Source: Rothia mucilaginosa (lineage in GTDB: Bacteria > Actinomycetota > Actinomycetes > Actinomycetales > Micrococcaceae). Taken from it: a stretch of 64,000 nt of DNA. The notes beneath the pieces are model-generated. The model was given only the letters and a program-made list of their open reading frames with translations. It did no database searches and was not told the origin of the DNA. Position numbers and translations under genes: made by a program. The stretch is taken from the NCBI RefSeq assembly GCF_001548235.1, contig NZ_AP014938.1, positions 1,798,001 through 1,862,000 on the forward strand, given 5' to 3'. Each line of letters starts with the position of its first letter. The stretch's first letter is position 1. Shown here piece by piece: positions 39,970 to 48,741 of the stretch.

Positions 39970-41397
39970 ATGTCTACTAACATTTCTCGCCGCAAGGTTG
40001 TCGCTGGCGCAGCATGGGCTGCTCCGGTTGTCGCAGCATCTGCTGCAGTTCCCGCTTTCGCATCTTCCACTGAGTGTGACTGGAACTCCACCGAAAACTA
40101 CAGCATCTCCGGTCAGCCCTCTGGTGCACGCGACACCCTGAAGTTTACTATTCCCGCTAAGGTCGACAAGCTCCGCTTCGAGGTCGCTGGTGGTGCAGGT
40201 GGCGGTTCCAACCAGGTTGCTGGTGGTTCCGGTGCTCTCGTGACCGGTGAAATCCCCGTCAAGGCAGGCCAGGTCATCGAGCTGGTCGCAGCTGCCGGTG
40301 GTGTGGCTTACCTGGCACCCGAGCCCGGTGTTGACAGCCCCTCGCTGTGGCAGACCCGCCCCGCAACCGGTGGTAAGGGCTACGGTAACGGTGGCGACGT
40401 GAACGCTCAGCCCGTTCCCGCAGACGCTAAGGCTCGTGTTGACGCTAACTGGCCCGGCGCTTCCGATATGAAGCGTTACCTCTACGGTGGTTCCGGCGGC
40501 GGCTCCTCCGCTCTGATCATCGACGGCACCCCGATTGCTGTTGCAGGTGGCGGTGGCGGTGCGGGTATCCGTACCCAGCCCGGTACCAACAACATGCCCT
40601 CGGGTAAGTACTACAACCCCAAGGCAGTCGACGCTTCCACCACCCGCCTGAGCGACCCTGACGTTAAGTCCGTTCTGCCCGCAGGTGCAAGCGCATCCGC
40701 AGCAGTCGGTGACAGCGCTGAGACCTCCATCTCTCACTACACCGTTCTGAAGCCGTTCGCCTCCGATCGTACCGCTATGAAGGTTGCCGGTGGTAACGGT
40801 GGCGGCAACGGTCAGGGTGGTGCAGGTGGCGAGCAGCCCATGCTGTACAACGACAAGGCTAACGTCCGTGGTGTCCTGGGCTTCACCAGCCAGAACAAGC
40901 AGGAGCTCTTCAGCTCCGCTACCGCTGGTGACAAGGGTGGCTCCGGCTTCGACGGTAAGGGTGCAGACGGCGTCTTCGCATACTCCTACCAGATCGATAA
41001 CAACGACATCTCCAAGCTGGAAATCGTTCACGCAACCAACCCTGTTAACCTCAAGGATACGACCAGCCTGGCGAAGGACTCCACCCTGAAGTCCTTCAAC
41101 GGTTACCAGACCGTTGTCTCCGCAGGTGGTGGCGCAGGCTACGGTGGCGGTGGCTCCGGTGCTGCTCGCGGCCTCTCCTCCATCATCACCTCCCAGAAGT
41201 GGAACGCTAACGAAGAGCCGACCCGTTACCGCCAGAACGTTAGCGCACTGCTGCAGGCAGGCGCAGGTGGCGCAGGTGGCTCCTACGTTTCCCCCACCGT
41301 TCCCAATGGTGAGATTTCCTCCGCTAACAACGCTGCAAAGCAGTCCGGTGTCCGTAACCCCGGTTACGTGAAGATTACCCTCTGCGCACGCTCCTAA
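39970..41397 (+). CDS. Tat-exported glycine-rich surface protein
   Basis: 475-residue secreted protein. The Tat signal SRRKVVAGAAWAAP ends near AFA|SS (31/32). The mature part has repeated glycine-rich strand patterns (VAGGAGGGS, VAGGGGGAG, VAGGNGGGNGQGG, SAGGGAGYGGGGSG) separated by hydrophobic strands such as GQVIELVAAAGG. This resembles the glycine-rich beta domains seen in adhesins and tail fibres. Only two cysteines were seen, Cys36 and one four residues from the end, which suggests a terminal disulfide. There is no LPXTG or C-terminal membrane anchor. Function is unknown; an adhesin or matrix role is a guess. Confidence 0.7.
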   Translation: MSTNISRRKVVAGAAWAAPVVAASAAVPAFASSTECDWNSTENYSISGQPSGARDTLKFTIPAKVDKLRFEVAGGAGGGSNQVAGGSGALVTGEIPVKAGQVIELVAAAGGVAYLAPEPGVDSPSLWQTRPATGGKGYGNGGDVNAQPVPADAKARVDANWPGASDMKRYLYGGSGGGSSALIIDGTPIAVAGGGGGAGIRTQPGTNNMPSGKYYNPKAVDASTTRLSDPDVKSVLPAGASASAAVGDSAETSISHYTVLKPFASDRTAMKVAGGNGGGNGQGGAGGEQPMLYNDKANVRGVLGFTSQNKQELFSSATAGDKGGSGFDGKGADGVFAYSYQIDNNDISKLEIVHATNPVNLKDTTSLAKDSTLKSFNGYQTVVSAGGGAGYGGGGSGAARGLSSIITSQKWNANEEPTRYRQNVSALLQAGAGGAGGSYVSPTVPNGEISSANNAAKQSGVRNPGYVKITLCARS

Positions 41398-41434
41398 TAG
41401 CGTCTAAGTTCTTACCCTGTGAGAACTCGTAGAT

Positions 41435-41481
41435 AAACAATATTCCCCGGCTGAATTATCAGCCGGGGAATATTGTTTTAA
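41435..41481 (+). terminator. Strong terminator after the glycine-rich protein gene
   Basis: An 18-bp perfect stem, AAACAATATTCCCCGGCT with its reverse complement, 8-nt loop, ending TTTT. Confidence 0.93.
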
Positions 41482-41663
41482 CCGGTAGGAGCTGAACACC
41501 ACAGAATCCGGAACCCCAGAAGCCAGGGAGCGTCGGGTCGAACCAGAGGGTCAGGGGAGTAGCGGGGCAGAAGCTACGGCTACTCAGAGGCCGTCTAGCC
41601 CAGAGTCTGAGAACCCGCCCGCACGCTCTACCGCCCACCCGCGGCGCGTATTACGGTAGAGGC

Positions 41664-42719
41664 ATGACTGAAGCACGTAGCATCGACCTCGCCGTCATCC
41701 CCGGCGACGGCATCGGCCCCGAAATCATTACCGAAGCCCAGCGCATCCTCACCCGCGCCTGCGAGCTCGAAAACATCACCGTAACCCCCACCCACTACAA
41801 GCTCGGCGCCGAGCACTGGCTGGAAACCGGTGAAACCCTGCCCGACTCCACCATGGACGCCCTCAAGCAGCACGACGCGATCCTCTTCGGCGCCATCGGT
41901 GCAGACCCGCGCAGCGGCAAGATTCCCTCCGGTCTCATCGAACGCGAAATGCTCCTGAAGCTGCGCTTCGCTTTCGACCACTACATCAACCTGCGCCCCT
42001 CCCGCCTGTACCCCGGCGCAGTCTCCCCGCTTGCCAACCCTGGCAACATCGACTTCGTCGTCGTGCGTGAAGGTACCGAAGGCCCCTACATCGGCAACGG
42101 CGGCGTCATCCGCAGCGGCACCCCCCACGAAATCGCCACCGAAGTCTCCCTCAACACCGCACACGGCGTGGAGCGCCTGGTACGCTACGCCTTCGAGCTG
42201 GCGTCCACCCGCCGCAAGAAGGTCACCCTCGTGCACAAGACCAACGTGCTCACCCACGCAGGTCGCCTCTACAACCGCTACTTCACCGAAATCGCGGCTG
42301 AATTCCCCGAGGTTGAGACCGACTACCTGCACATTGACGCGACCACCATCTTCATGGTCACCGACCCTGCCCGCTTCGACGTGATCGTCACCGACAACCT
42401 CTTCGGCGACATCATCACCGACCTCGCCGGTGCAGTCACCGGCGGTATCGGCTACGCGGCAAGCGGCAACATCAACGCCGTCGGCGAGTTCCCCTCCATG
42501 TTCGAGCCCGTACACGGCTCCGCACCGGACATCGCCCGCCAGAACAAGGCAAACCCCACCGCCGCAATCCTCGCCGGCGCAATGCTGCTGCGCCACCTCG
42601 GCCACGACGCCGCCGCAGCCCGCATTGAGGACGCCGTTGAGGCAGATATGCGCGAGAACGGCGCGAGCGTGCGCGGAACCGATCAGGTCGGCGCGGACGT
42701 GCTCGCACGCCTCGGTTAA
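41664..42719 (+). CDS. leuB: 3-isopropylmalate dehydrogenase
   Basis: NAD-dependent enzyme of leucine synthesis that oxidises and decarboxylates 3-isopropylmalate. It has 351 residues, with the N-terminal IPGDGIGPE, the substrate arginines in LRPSRLYPG, and the metal-binding signature near [13 protein letters not shown]. It is monocistronic, between two strong terminators. The leuA, leuC and leuD genes are not in this window. Confidence 0.94.
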   Translation: MTEARSIDLAVIPGDGIGPEIITEAQRILTRACELENITVTPTHYKLGAEHWLETGETLPDSTMDALKQHDAILFGAIGADPRSGKIPSGLIEREMLLKLRFAFDHYINLRPSRLYPGAVSPLANPGNIDFVVVREGTEGPYIGNGGVIRSGTPHEIATEVSLNTAHGVERLVRYAFELASTRRKKVTLVHKTNVLTHAGRLYNRYFTEIAAEFPEVETDYLHIDATTIFMVTDPARFDVIVTDNLFGDIITDLAGAVTGGIGYAASGNINAVGEFPSMFEPVHGSAPDIARQNKANPTAAILAGAMLLRHLGHDAAAARIEDAVEADMRENGASVRGTDQVGADVLARLG

Positions 42720-42765
42720 TACTTGCCCGGCTAAAACTGGCTCGGCTAAAACCTGAACTACGCTA

Positions 42766-42801
42766 GTGAAGCCCGGAAGGAACACACCTTCCGGGCTTCA
42801 C
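42766..42801 (+). terminator. leuB terminator
   Basis: GTGAAGCCCGGAAGG pairs perfectly with CCTTCCGGGCTTCAC across a 6-nt loop. Confidence 0.8.
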
Positions 42802-43147
42802 CTGTACCTAGCTACAAAAGATGGGGGAGGAGATCTCCGATGCCTAACCTCCAACAAGCCCGCACGAATCCCACTTGTTCACATCTTGAATGGCAGAAAA
42901 GGTGCGCATGCGGCAAACTCATCTTTCCGGTACTCTAAAACAGGTCAGGCACACCCGCCCGGCACCTCGGCGGTGGACACCATCCACCACTAGCTTTGAT
43001 GCATCCGACTAGCACAGACCGCTAGATGCACCATCTGCCCCGCACGACAACGCGCCCGGCGGCACACACCGGTCCCTCGCCCCGCCGCGAGAACCGCCAC
43101 TCAAAGAACGCCCACAGAGGCAACTAGACGAAGAGGAACGCAGAACG
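42802..43147 (+). other. Non-coding gap before ilvE
   Basis: 346 bp that must hold the ilvE promoter and 5' UTR. I see no leader peptide rich in branched-chain residues and no clear attenuator. A short frame from 43027 has no coding character. Confidence 0.4.
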
Positions 43148-44245
43148 ATGGCCATCGAATTCAGCCACGAAGCAAACCAGTCACCCGCCACCGCCGAACG
43201 CCGCGCCGAAATCCTCGCAAACCCCGGATTCGGCGACTACTTCAGCGACCACATGGTCACCATCGACTGGGAAGGCGACTACAAGACCGGCGGCACCTGG
43301 TACGACGCACGAGTTCACCCCTACGGCCCGCTCGTCCTCGACCCCGCAGCATCCGTCTTCCACTACGGCCAGGAAATCTTCGAAGGCGTCAAGGGCTACC
43401 GCCACGCCGACGGCTCCGTATGGACCTTCCGCCCCGAAAAGAACGCGGCACGTTTCGCGAACTCTGCACACCGTCTCTCCCTGCCCGAACTGCCCGCAGA
43501 GACCTTCATCGAATCCCTGCGCGAACTCGTGAAGATGGACGAACAGTGGGTACCCACCGGCGACGGTGAAGCCTTCTACTTCCGCCCCTTCATGATCGCA
43601 ACCGAGGCGTTCCTGGGCGTTCGCCCCGCACGCCACGTGCAGTACCACGTCATCGGCTCGCCCGCAGGTAACTACTTCGGCACCCCCGAACCCGTGGACA
43701 TCTGGCTCTCCACCACCTACGCCCGCGCAGGCGAAGGCGGCACCGGTGCGGCAAAGTGCGGCGGTAACTACGCAGCGTCCATGATTGCCCAGACCGAAGG
43801 TGAAAAGCACGGCTGCAAGCAGGTCATCTTCAAGGACCCGCACCGCGGCGACGCCATCGAAGAGCTCGGCGGCATGAACGTGTTCTTCGTCTTCGGCAAG
43901 GAAAACAAGATTGTTACCCCCGAACTGACCGGCACCATCCTCGAAGGCGTGACCCGCTCCTCGCTGATTCAGCTCGCCAAAGACCGCGGCATGACCGTCG
44001 AAGAGCGCGCCATCACCCTCACCGAATGGCGTGAAGGCGTGGCAAACGGCGACATCACCGAAATCTTCGCCTGCGGCACCGCAGCAGTGGTCGCACCCAT
44101 CGGCAAGCTCAAGGCAGAAGACTTCGAAATCCCGGCACCCACCGAGCACTTCGGCGAAATCTCCAAGAGCCTGCGCGAAGAGCTCGTCGGCATTCAGCTG
44201 GGCACTGTTGAGGACCGCCACGGCTGGATGACCCGCCTCATCTAA
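43148..44245 (+). CDS. ilvE: Branched-chain amino acid aminotransferase
   Basis: PLP enzyme (fold type IV) that performs the last step of valine, leucine and isoleucine synthesis. It has 365 residues, the length of BCAT group II, which includes the eukaryotic and actinobacterial enzymes. The catalytic lysine is in AAKCGGNYAAS (near 200), with FEGVKGY near 78 and GTAAVVAPIG in the C-terminal domain. AAGAGGAA precedes the ATG. Confidence 0.95.
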   Translation: MAIEFSHEANQSPATAERRAEILANPGFGDYFSDHMVTIDWEGDYKTGGTWYDARVHPYGPLVLDPAASVFHYGQEIFEGVKGYRHADGSVWTFRPEKNAARFANSAHRLSLPELPAETFIESLRELVKMDEQWVPTGDGEAFYFRPFMIATEAFLGVRPARHVQYHVIGSPAGNYFGTPEPVDIWLSTTYARAGEGGTGAAKCGGNYAASMIAQTEGEKHGCKQVIFKDPHRGDAIEELGGMNVFFVFGKENKIVTPELTGTILEGVTRSSLIQLAKDRGMTVEERAITLTEWREGVANGDITEIFACGTAAVVAPIGKLKAEDFEIPAPTEHFGEISKSLREELVGIQLGTVEDRHGWMTRLI

Positions 44246-44467
44246 AACGTGAATCTAACGTAACCCGCGAAATCCCCGCAGGATGCCCCGCCCGACCCGC
44301 ACGTCGCGCGGCGAGCAGCCCGCGGGGATTCGCTGCACCCGGTAAGTGCTGCGCCGGGTGAATGCTGTGCTCGGTCAATCATGTGCCCGGAGAAGATAGG
44401 GGAGTGCATAGGGGAGGGGAGGCGCACCCCGCCGCCGCAACCCTCGAAGGCTGGTACCCTAGAAAGT

Positions 44468-45220
44468 ATGCGTATTGCACGATTTACCGTAAATAATGAG
44501 CTCCACTTCGGGCTGGTAGAAGGTGACGCAGGCGAAGAAACCCTGCGCGTACTCGCCGGCGACCCCTTCTACTCGGGTATCGAACCGACCGGCACCACCT
44601 ACCCCATCGACCAGGTGCGCCTGCTCGCCCCGATTATCCCCCGCTCCAAGGTGATTGGAGCGATCGCAAACTGGGCAGGAACCGAGGCGCCCGCCTCCCC
44701 GCAGTTCTTCCTCAAGCCCAACACCACCGTCATTGGCCCCGGCGACCCCGTGACCCTGCCCGAGTACTCCGAAGCCGTCAGCGCAGAAGGTGAACTCGCC
44801 GTCATTATCGGTCGTATCGCCAAGTCCGTGCCTCTCGAGCGCGTGCACGAAGTCATCTTCGGCTACACCGTAGCCAACGACCTCACCGCCCGCGACCTGC
44901 TCGAAGACCGCCAGTGGACCCGCGCCAAGGGCTTCGACGGCTCCACCCCGCTCGGCCCCTGGATCGAAACCGACCTGGACACCGACTCGCTGAACATCAC
45001 CACCTGGGTTGACGGCGACGTCGTGCAGGAAGGCAACACCTCCGAAATGCACTACTCCGTAGCCGAACAGGTTGCCGCAGCCTCCGAAATCTTCACCCTG
45101 CTGCCCGGCGACGTACTGCTCACCGGCACCCCCGCCGGCATCAGCGTACTGCGCGACGGCAACGAAGTAGAGGTCGAAGTCGAAGGCATCGGCTCCCTCG
45201 TCACCCGCGTGCGCGACTAA
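44468..45220 (+). CDS. Fumarylacetoacetate hydrolase family protein
   Basis: 250-residue FAH-fold hydrolase or decarboxylase. The metal-binding acidic triad is visible in SAEGELAVIIGR and in NDLTARDLLEDRQ, with KGFDGSTPLGPW and GTPAGISVLRDGNEVEVEVEGIG at the end. These enzymes cleave C-C bonds in 2-oxo acids such as oxaloacetate or acylpyruvates; the exact substrate cannot be read from the sequence. The start ATG 44468 is where homology begins. In several actinobacteria this gene precedes gltX, as here (57 bp gap), suggesting a shared transcript. Confidence 0.88.
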   Translation: MRIARFTVNNELHFGLVEGDAGEETLRVLAGDPFYSGIEPTGTTYPIDQVRLLAPIIPRSKVIGAIANWAGTEAPASPQFFLKPNTTVIGPGDPVTLPEYSEAVSAEGELAVIIGRIAKSVPLERVHEVIFGYTVANDLTARDLLEDRQWTRAKGFDGSTPLGPWIETDLDTDSLNITTWVDGDVVQEGNTSEMHYSVAEQVAAASEIFTLLPGDVLLTGTPAGISVLRDGNEVEVEVEGIGSLVTRVRD

Positions 45221-45277
45221 GCCGCCCGCGCCCCAAAACGTAACGTATATCCTGAAACACACCGTCAAGGAGACATC

Positions 45278-46789
45278 ATGACCGAATACCACGGTCCCGT
45301 ACTCAACAGCCCCGCAGACACCCGCGTCCGCTTCTGCCCCTCGCCCACCGGCACCCCGCACGTGGGCATGGTCCGTACCGCCCTCTTCAACTGGGCGTAC
45401 GCACGCCACACCGGCGGCAAGCTGATCTTCCGCATCGAAGACACCGACGCGGCACGCGACTCCGAAGAGTCGTTCAACCAGGTGCTCGAATCCCTGCACT
45501 GGCTCGGCATCAACTGGGACGAAGGCGTCGGCGTCGGCGGCCCCCACGAGCCCTACCGCCAGTCCGAGCGTAAGGCCGCAGGCATCTACAACGAGGTCTT
45601 CGCAAAGCTCGTTGAAGGCGGCTACGTGTACGAAGACTTCTCCACCCCCGACGAGGTGAAGGAACGCCGCAAGGCAGCCGGTCAGGACCCGCAGCTCGGC
45701 TACGACAACTACGACCGCAACCTCACCGAAGAGCAGAAGGAAGCCTACCGCGCCGAGGGTCGCAAGCCCGTGTGGCGTCTGCGCATGCCCGACGAAGACA
45801 TCACCTTCAACGACCTCGTTCGCGGTGAAATCACCTTCAAGGCAGGCACCGTACCCGACTACGTGGTCGTCCGCTCCAACGGCGACCCGCTGTACACCTT
45901 CGTGAACCCCGTCGACGACGCACTCATGGGCATCACCCACGTGCTGCGCGGCGAAGACCTGCTCTCCTCCACCCCGCGCCAGATCGCGCTCTACCGCGCA
46001 CTCATCGACACCGGCGTGACCAGCTTCATCCCCGAATTTGGCCACCTGCCCTACGTCATGGGCCAGGGCAACAAGAAGCTCTCCAAGCGCGACCCCGAGT
46101 CGAACCTGTTCCTGCTGCGCGACTCCGGCTTCATCAAGGAAGGCCTGCTGAACTACCTGTCCCTGCTGGGCTGGTCCCTCTCCGCAGATCAGGACGTCTT
46201 CAGCATCGACGAGCTCGTCGAGCACTTCGACGTACACGACGTTGTTGCTAACCCCGCACGCTTCGACGTGAAGAAGGCAGAGTCCATCAACGGCGACCAC
46301 ATCCGTGCGCTCGACCCCAAGGACTTCCGCGACCGCCTCATCCCGTACCTGCAGGCTGCAGGCGTACTCGGCGAAACCCTCACCGAGCGTGAAGAGCAGA
46401 TCCTCACCGAAGCTGCACCCCTCGTTCAGGAGCGCATGCAGCTGCTCGGCGAAGCACCCGGCCTGCTCGCATTCCTCTTCAAGGCTGACGAAGAGATCAG
46501 CACCGCAGAGGACGCACGCAAGCAGCTCAAGGAATCCGCACCGCAGGTCCTCGCCGCAGCAATCGAGGCTCTGGAGCCCCTCGAGGACTTCACCGCAGCC
46601 AACATTGAGGCAGCCCTGCGTGCAGCAATCGTCGACGGTCTGGAAATCAAGCCGCGCCTCGCATTCGGCCCCGTGCGTATCGCTGTGTCCGGTGAGCGCA
46701 TCTCCCCGCCGCTGTTCGAATCCATGGAAATCCTGGGCAAGGACTCCTCCCTCGCACGCCTGCGCAAGCTCGCCGCTGAACTGAGCTAA
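45278..46789 (+). CDS. gltX: Glutamyl-tRNA synthetase
   Basis: Class I synthetase that charges tRNA-Glu; in bacteria lacking GlnRS it also misacylates tRNA-Gln for amidation. It has 503 residues. The HIGH-type motif is HVGM (28-31) within [18 protein letters not shown], and KLSKR is at 267-271. The anticodon-binding helical region forms the C-terminal third. CAAGGAG precedes the ATG. It lies between the FAH-family gene and a small membrane protein gene 2 bp downstream. Confidence 0.96.
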   Translation: MTEYHGPVLNSPADTRVRFCPSPTGTPHVGMVRTALFNWAYARHTGGKLIFRIEDTDAARDSEESFNQVLESLHWLGINWDEGVGVGGPHEPYRQSERKAAGIYNEVFAKLVEGGYVYEDFSTPDEVKERRKAAGQDPQLGYDNYDRNLTEEQKEAYRAEGRKPVWRLRMPDEDITFNDLVRGEITFKAGTVPDYVVVRSNGDPLYTFVNPVDDALMGITHVLRGEDLLSSTPRQIALYRALIDTGVTSFIPEFGHLPYVMGQGNKKLSKRDPESNLFLLRDSGFIKEGLLNYLSLLGWSLSADQDVFSIDELVEHFDVHDVVANPARFDVKKAESINGDHIRALDPKDFRDRLIPYLQAAGVLGETLTEREEQILTEAAPLVQERMQLLGEAPGLLAFLFKADEEISTAEDARKQLKESAPQVLAAAIEALEPLEDFTAANIEAALRAAIVDGLEIKPRLAFGPVRIAVSGERISPPLFESMEILGKDSSLARLRKLAAELS

Positions 46790-46791
46790 CC

Positions 46792-47226
46792 ATGAAGCAG
46801 TCGATTATGGGGCAGGCGCTGCTGAAGGGCACCCTCATGGCGCTCACCAACGCCTGCATTATCTGGCTGTTCGCCTACATCGCCGGCTTTGACCGCTCCG
46901 TGTGGATGGTCATCATCATTATTGCTGGCGCGGTACTCGCCTACGTGACCGCATTCCTGGAGGCACGCGCCATGCAGAACGCGGCTCGCGGCGGCGACGT
47001 GAGCACCTCCTCGTCTGTCGTGGATTCCTCGGACTCTTCGGATTCTTCTGGCTCTTCGGACGAAGAAGAGGAAGAGGACGACTTCGTGGACCCGGGCCCC
47101 GACCCGGACGCGGGCGACTTCGACGCCGGAAGCTCCAGCAGCTCCGACTACAGCAGCTACAGTAGCTCCGACTACTCTGGCGGCGGCGATTCCGGTGGAG
47201 GCGACTCCGGCGGTAGCAGCGACTAA
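46792..47226 (+). CDS. Small membrane protein with Ser/Asp/Gly-rich tail
   Basis: 144-residue protein starting 2 bp after gltX. There are two transmembrane segments (about 10-32 and 36-58) and then a low-complexity tail: Ser/Asp, an acidic EEEEEDDF cluster, DPGPDPDAGD, and Ser/Tyr/Gly repeats ending SGGSSD. The tail composition resembles flexible linkers. I do not recognise the family. The overlap-like spacing with gltX suggests translation coupling, but there is no functional clue. Confidence 0.65.
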   Translation: MKQSIMGQALLKGTLMALTNACIIWLFAYIAGFDRSVWMVIIIIAGAVLAYVTAFLEARAMQNAARGGDVSTSSSVVDSSDSSDSSGSSDEEEEEDDFVDPGPDPDAGDFDAGSSSSSDYSSYSSSDYSGGGDSGGGDSGGSSD

Positions 47227-47315
47227 GCTCTAGCTAGTTTTGGTGCGCTCGCAGGCACCTGCGATGTGTACTTTGAGAGCCCAGTGAGAGCCCGGCGAGA
47301 ATTTATGTTCAAGAG

Positions 47316-47385
47316 AATCCCCTTATCCAGCGGGAATCAGACGAACAAAAAGTCTGAAAAACCCGGCGGATAAGGGGATTTTTTA
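47316..47385 (+). terminator. Terminator after the gltX operon
   Basis: AATCCCCTTATCC pairs with GGATAAGGGGATT, enclosing a small AGACT-type hairpin, then TTTTTT. Confidence 0.88.
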
Positions 47386-47494
47386 TAAATTTGAGAATAA
47401 TTTTTGTGATGGGTATTTCCTGTAAAACTACTAGTCAGTATCTTTTATGGGGGTGAATCTGGTTATATTTGGGGGAGTGTGGCAAGAATTTGGT

Positions 47495-47523
47495 TTGCGT
47501 GCCCCAGTAAAGACTCGTATAGT
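47495..47523 (+). promoter_or_regulatory. tRNA-Gly promoter
   Basis: TTGCGT (47495-47500), 17-bp spacer, TATAGT (47518-47523). Confidence 0.65.
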
Positions 47524-47568
47524 AGTACCTGTTGTTGCGACGAACTGAAAAGTTCAAAGCGAAAACAT

Positions 47569-47644
<76 letters not shown>

Positions 47645-47647
47645 CTA

Positions 47648-47676
47648 AAGCCCCGAGGTTCGCCTCGGGGCTTTTT
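47648..47676 (+). terminator. tRNA-Gly terminator
   Basis: AAGCCCCGAGG, TTCG loop, CCTCGGGGCTT, then TTT. Confidence 0.92.
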
Positions 47677-47790
47677 CGTTGTCTCCAAAAGTTTTGGTAA
47701 GTCTTTAGCTTTTGAAGGTGCAGGTCTTAGCTTTTGGAGGCGTGGGGTGGGAGTAGTGGGGCGGGAGTTTTGCGATTTTTCTCGAGGCGA

Positions 47791-47878
47791 CTGCTTGGTG
47801 AGCTAGCTGCCTGACTACTTGACTGCCTGGCTACCTGACTGTCTGGCCATCTGGCTATTTGGCTATCTGACTGCCGGG
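47791..47878 (+). repeat. Degenerate 8-bp tandem repeat
   Basis: About eleven consecutive octamers of the form CTGCCTGA, CTACTTGA, CTGCCTGG, CTACCTGA, CTGTCTGG and so on. The unit consensus is CTRYCTGR. It lies in the 550-bp non-coding gap between tRNA-Gly and tRNA-Gln; the remainder is AT-rich near 47880-48050 and holds no gene. Confidence 0.8.
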
Positions 47879-48104
47879 AAGGTGGGAAGAAAAAATCTTC
47901 AAAAAACTTTGGGGTGCAAAGCATACAGGGAGGGGGTAAAGCTACTCTCCGAGCCCCCTCGAAGCTTCTTTGAGGGGCGAAAATCGGCCCCAAAACCCTC
48001 TTTTTGAAGAAATTTAAAAAACTTTTTCGCCCCAAAAACCCCGGAAATAAGCGGAAGTAGCGGGTATAAAGCCGTGAGTGTGAGGCGGCTCTCCAGATTT
48101 CGGC

Positions 48105-48133
48105 TTGCACGCCTCCAGAAAGACCCGTATAGT
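48105..48133 (+). promoter_or_regulatory. Promoter of the tRNA-Gln/tRNA-Glu pair
   Basis: TTGCAC (48105-48110), 17-bp spacer, TATAGT (48128-48133). The pair shares one terminator. Confidence 0.65.
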
Positions 48134-48194
48134 TATTACTCGTTCCGGTGATAAGCCGAAAGGCGAAAAGCGGAACGGTAACTCAATAGAGTAA

Positions 48195-48266
48195 TGGGAT
48201 ATGGTGTAATTGGCAACACGAAGGTTTCTGGTTCCTTTGTTCTAGGTTCGAGTCCTGGTATCCCAG
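48195..48266 (+). tRNA. tRNA-Gln (CUG)
   Basis: Acceptor TGGGATA/TATCCCA. The anticodon loop TTCTGGT gives CUG. The T loop is TTCGAGT. The discriminator is G. CCA is not encoded. Confidence 0.92.
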
Positions 48267-48288
48267 CTAACCTCCTAACGGAGGTTGC

Positions 48289-48361
48289 GGCCCCATCGTA
48301 TAGCGGCCTAGTACTCCGCCCTCTCACGGCGGCAACACCGGTTCAAATCCGGTTGGGGTCA
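48289..48361 (+). tRNA. tRNA-Glu (CUC)
   Basis: Acceptor GGCCCCA/TGGGGTC. The anticodon loop CTCTCAC gives CUC. The T loop is TTCAAAT. The discriminator is A. It begins 22 bp after tRNA-Gln and is likely co-transcribed with it. Confidence 0.93.
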
Positions 48362-48368
48362 CACTAGG

Positions 48369-48403
48369 AAAAAGCCTGGTTTCTTCGGAAGCCAGGCTTT
48401 TTT
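48369..48403 (+). terminator. tRNA-Glu terminator
   Basis: AAAAAGCCTGG pairs with CCAGGCTTTTT around an inner TTC-TTCG-GAA hairpin. Confidence 0.92.
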
Positions 48404-48413
48404 GTTTATCCAG

Positions 48414-48480
48414 CGAAAAGCCACAAGTGTTTCGAGAAGCCACCACTTATGTGGCTTTTCGAAACACAAGTGGCTTCTCG
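48414..48480. repeat. 60-bp imperfect inverted repeat in the tRNA cluster
   Basis: Arms 48414-48443 and 48451-48480 are complementary with four mismatches around a 7-nt loop. Each arm also holds two near-identical 11-mers (CGAAAAGCCAC and CGAGAAGCCAC). It sits just past the tRNA-Glu terminator and before the tRNA-Val promoter. Confidence 0.85.
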
Positions 48481-48519
48481 GCGGGGATAAAACAGGAATA
48501 AAAAAGGGGCGCGCAAAAT

Positions 48520-48548
48520 TTGACCTTCACGCCAAGCCTCGGTATAGT
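48520..48548 (+). promoter_or_regulatory. tRNA-Val promoter
   Basis: TTGACC (48520-48525), 17-bp spacer, TATAGT (48543-48548). Confidence 0.68.
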
Positions 48549-48559
48549 CTTATCCGTAA

Positions 48560-48634
48560 GCGTGATTGGCGCAGTGGTAGCGCGCTTCGTTCACACCGAA
48601 GAGGTCACTGGTTCGAACCCAGTATCACGCACCA
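48560..48634 (+). tRNA. tRNA-Val (CAC)
   Basis: Acceptor GCGTGAT/ATCACGC. The anticodon loop TTCACAC gives CAC. The T loop is TTCGAAC. CCA is encoded. Confidence 0.95.
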
Positions 48635-48637
48635 AAT

Positions 48638-48665
48638 AACCCCCGTTTCAAGGAACGGGGGTTTT
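48638..48665 (+). terminator. tRNA-Val terminator
   Basis: AACCCCCGTT and AACGGGGGTT followed by TTT. Confidence 0.9.
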
Positions 48666-48741
48666 ATTATGCCCACCGGTATTTGTGCCCACCAGCAGTA
48701 CAACACAGCCGCGGACACAACCACCCGAGAATGAGGTACCC

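Noticed and set aside
39836..40141. 101-codon frame overlapping the start of the glycine-rich protein gene
   Set aside because: It overlaps the signal peptide region in another frame and has no domain or ribosome binding site.
44459..46300. 613-codon minus-strand frame opposite the FAH gene and gltX
   Set aside because: It spans two well-supported plus-strand genes and their intergenic gap and has no recognisable domain.
47791..47878. Possible CRISPR array
   Set aside because: The unit is 8 bp with no unique spacers; it is a simple tandem repeat.
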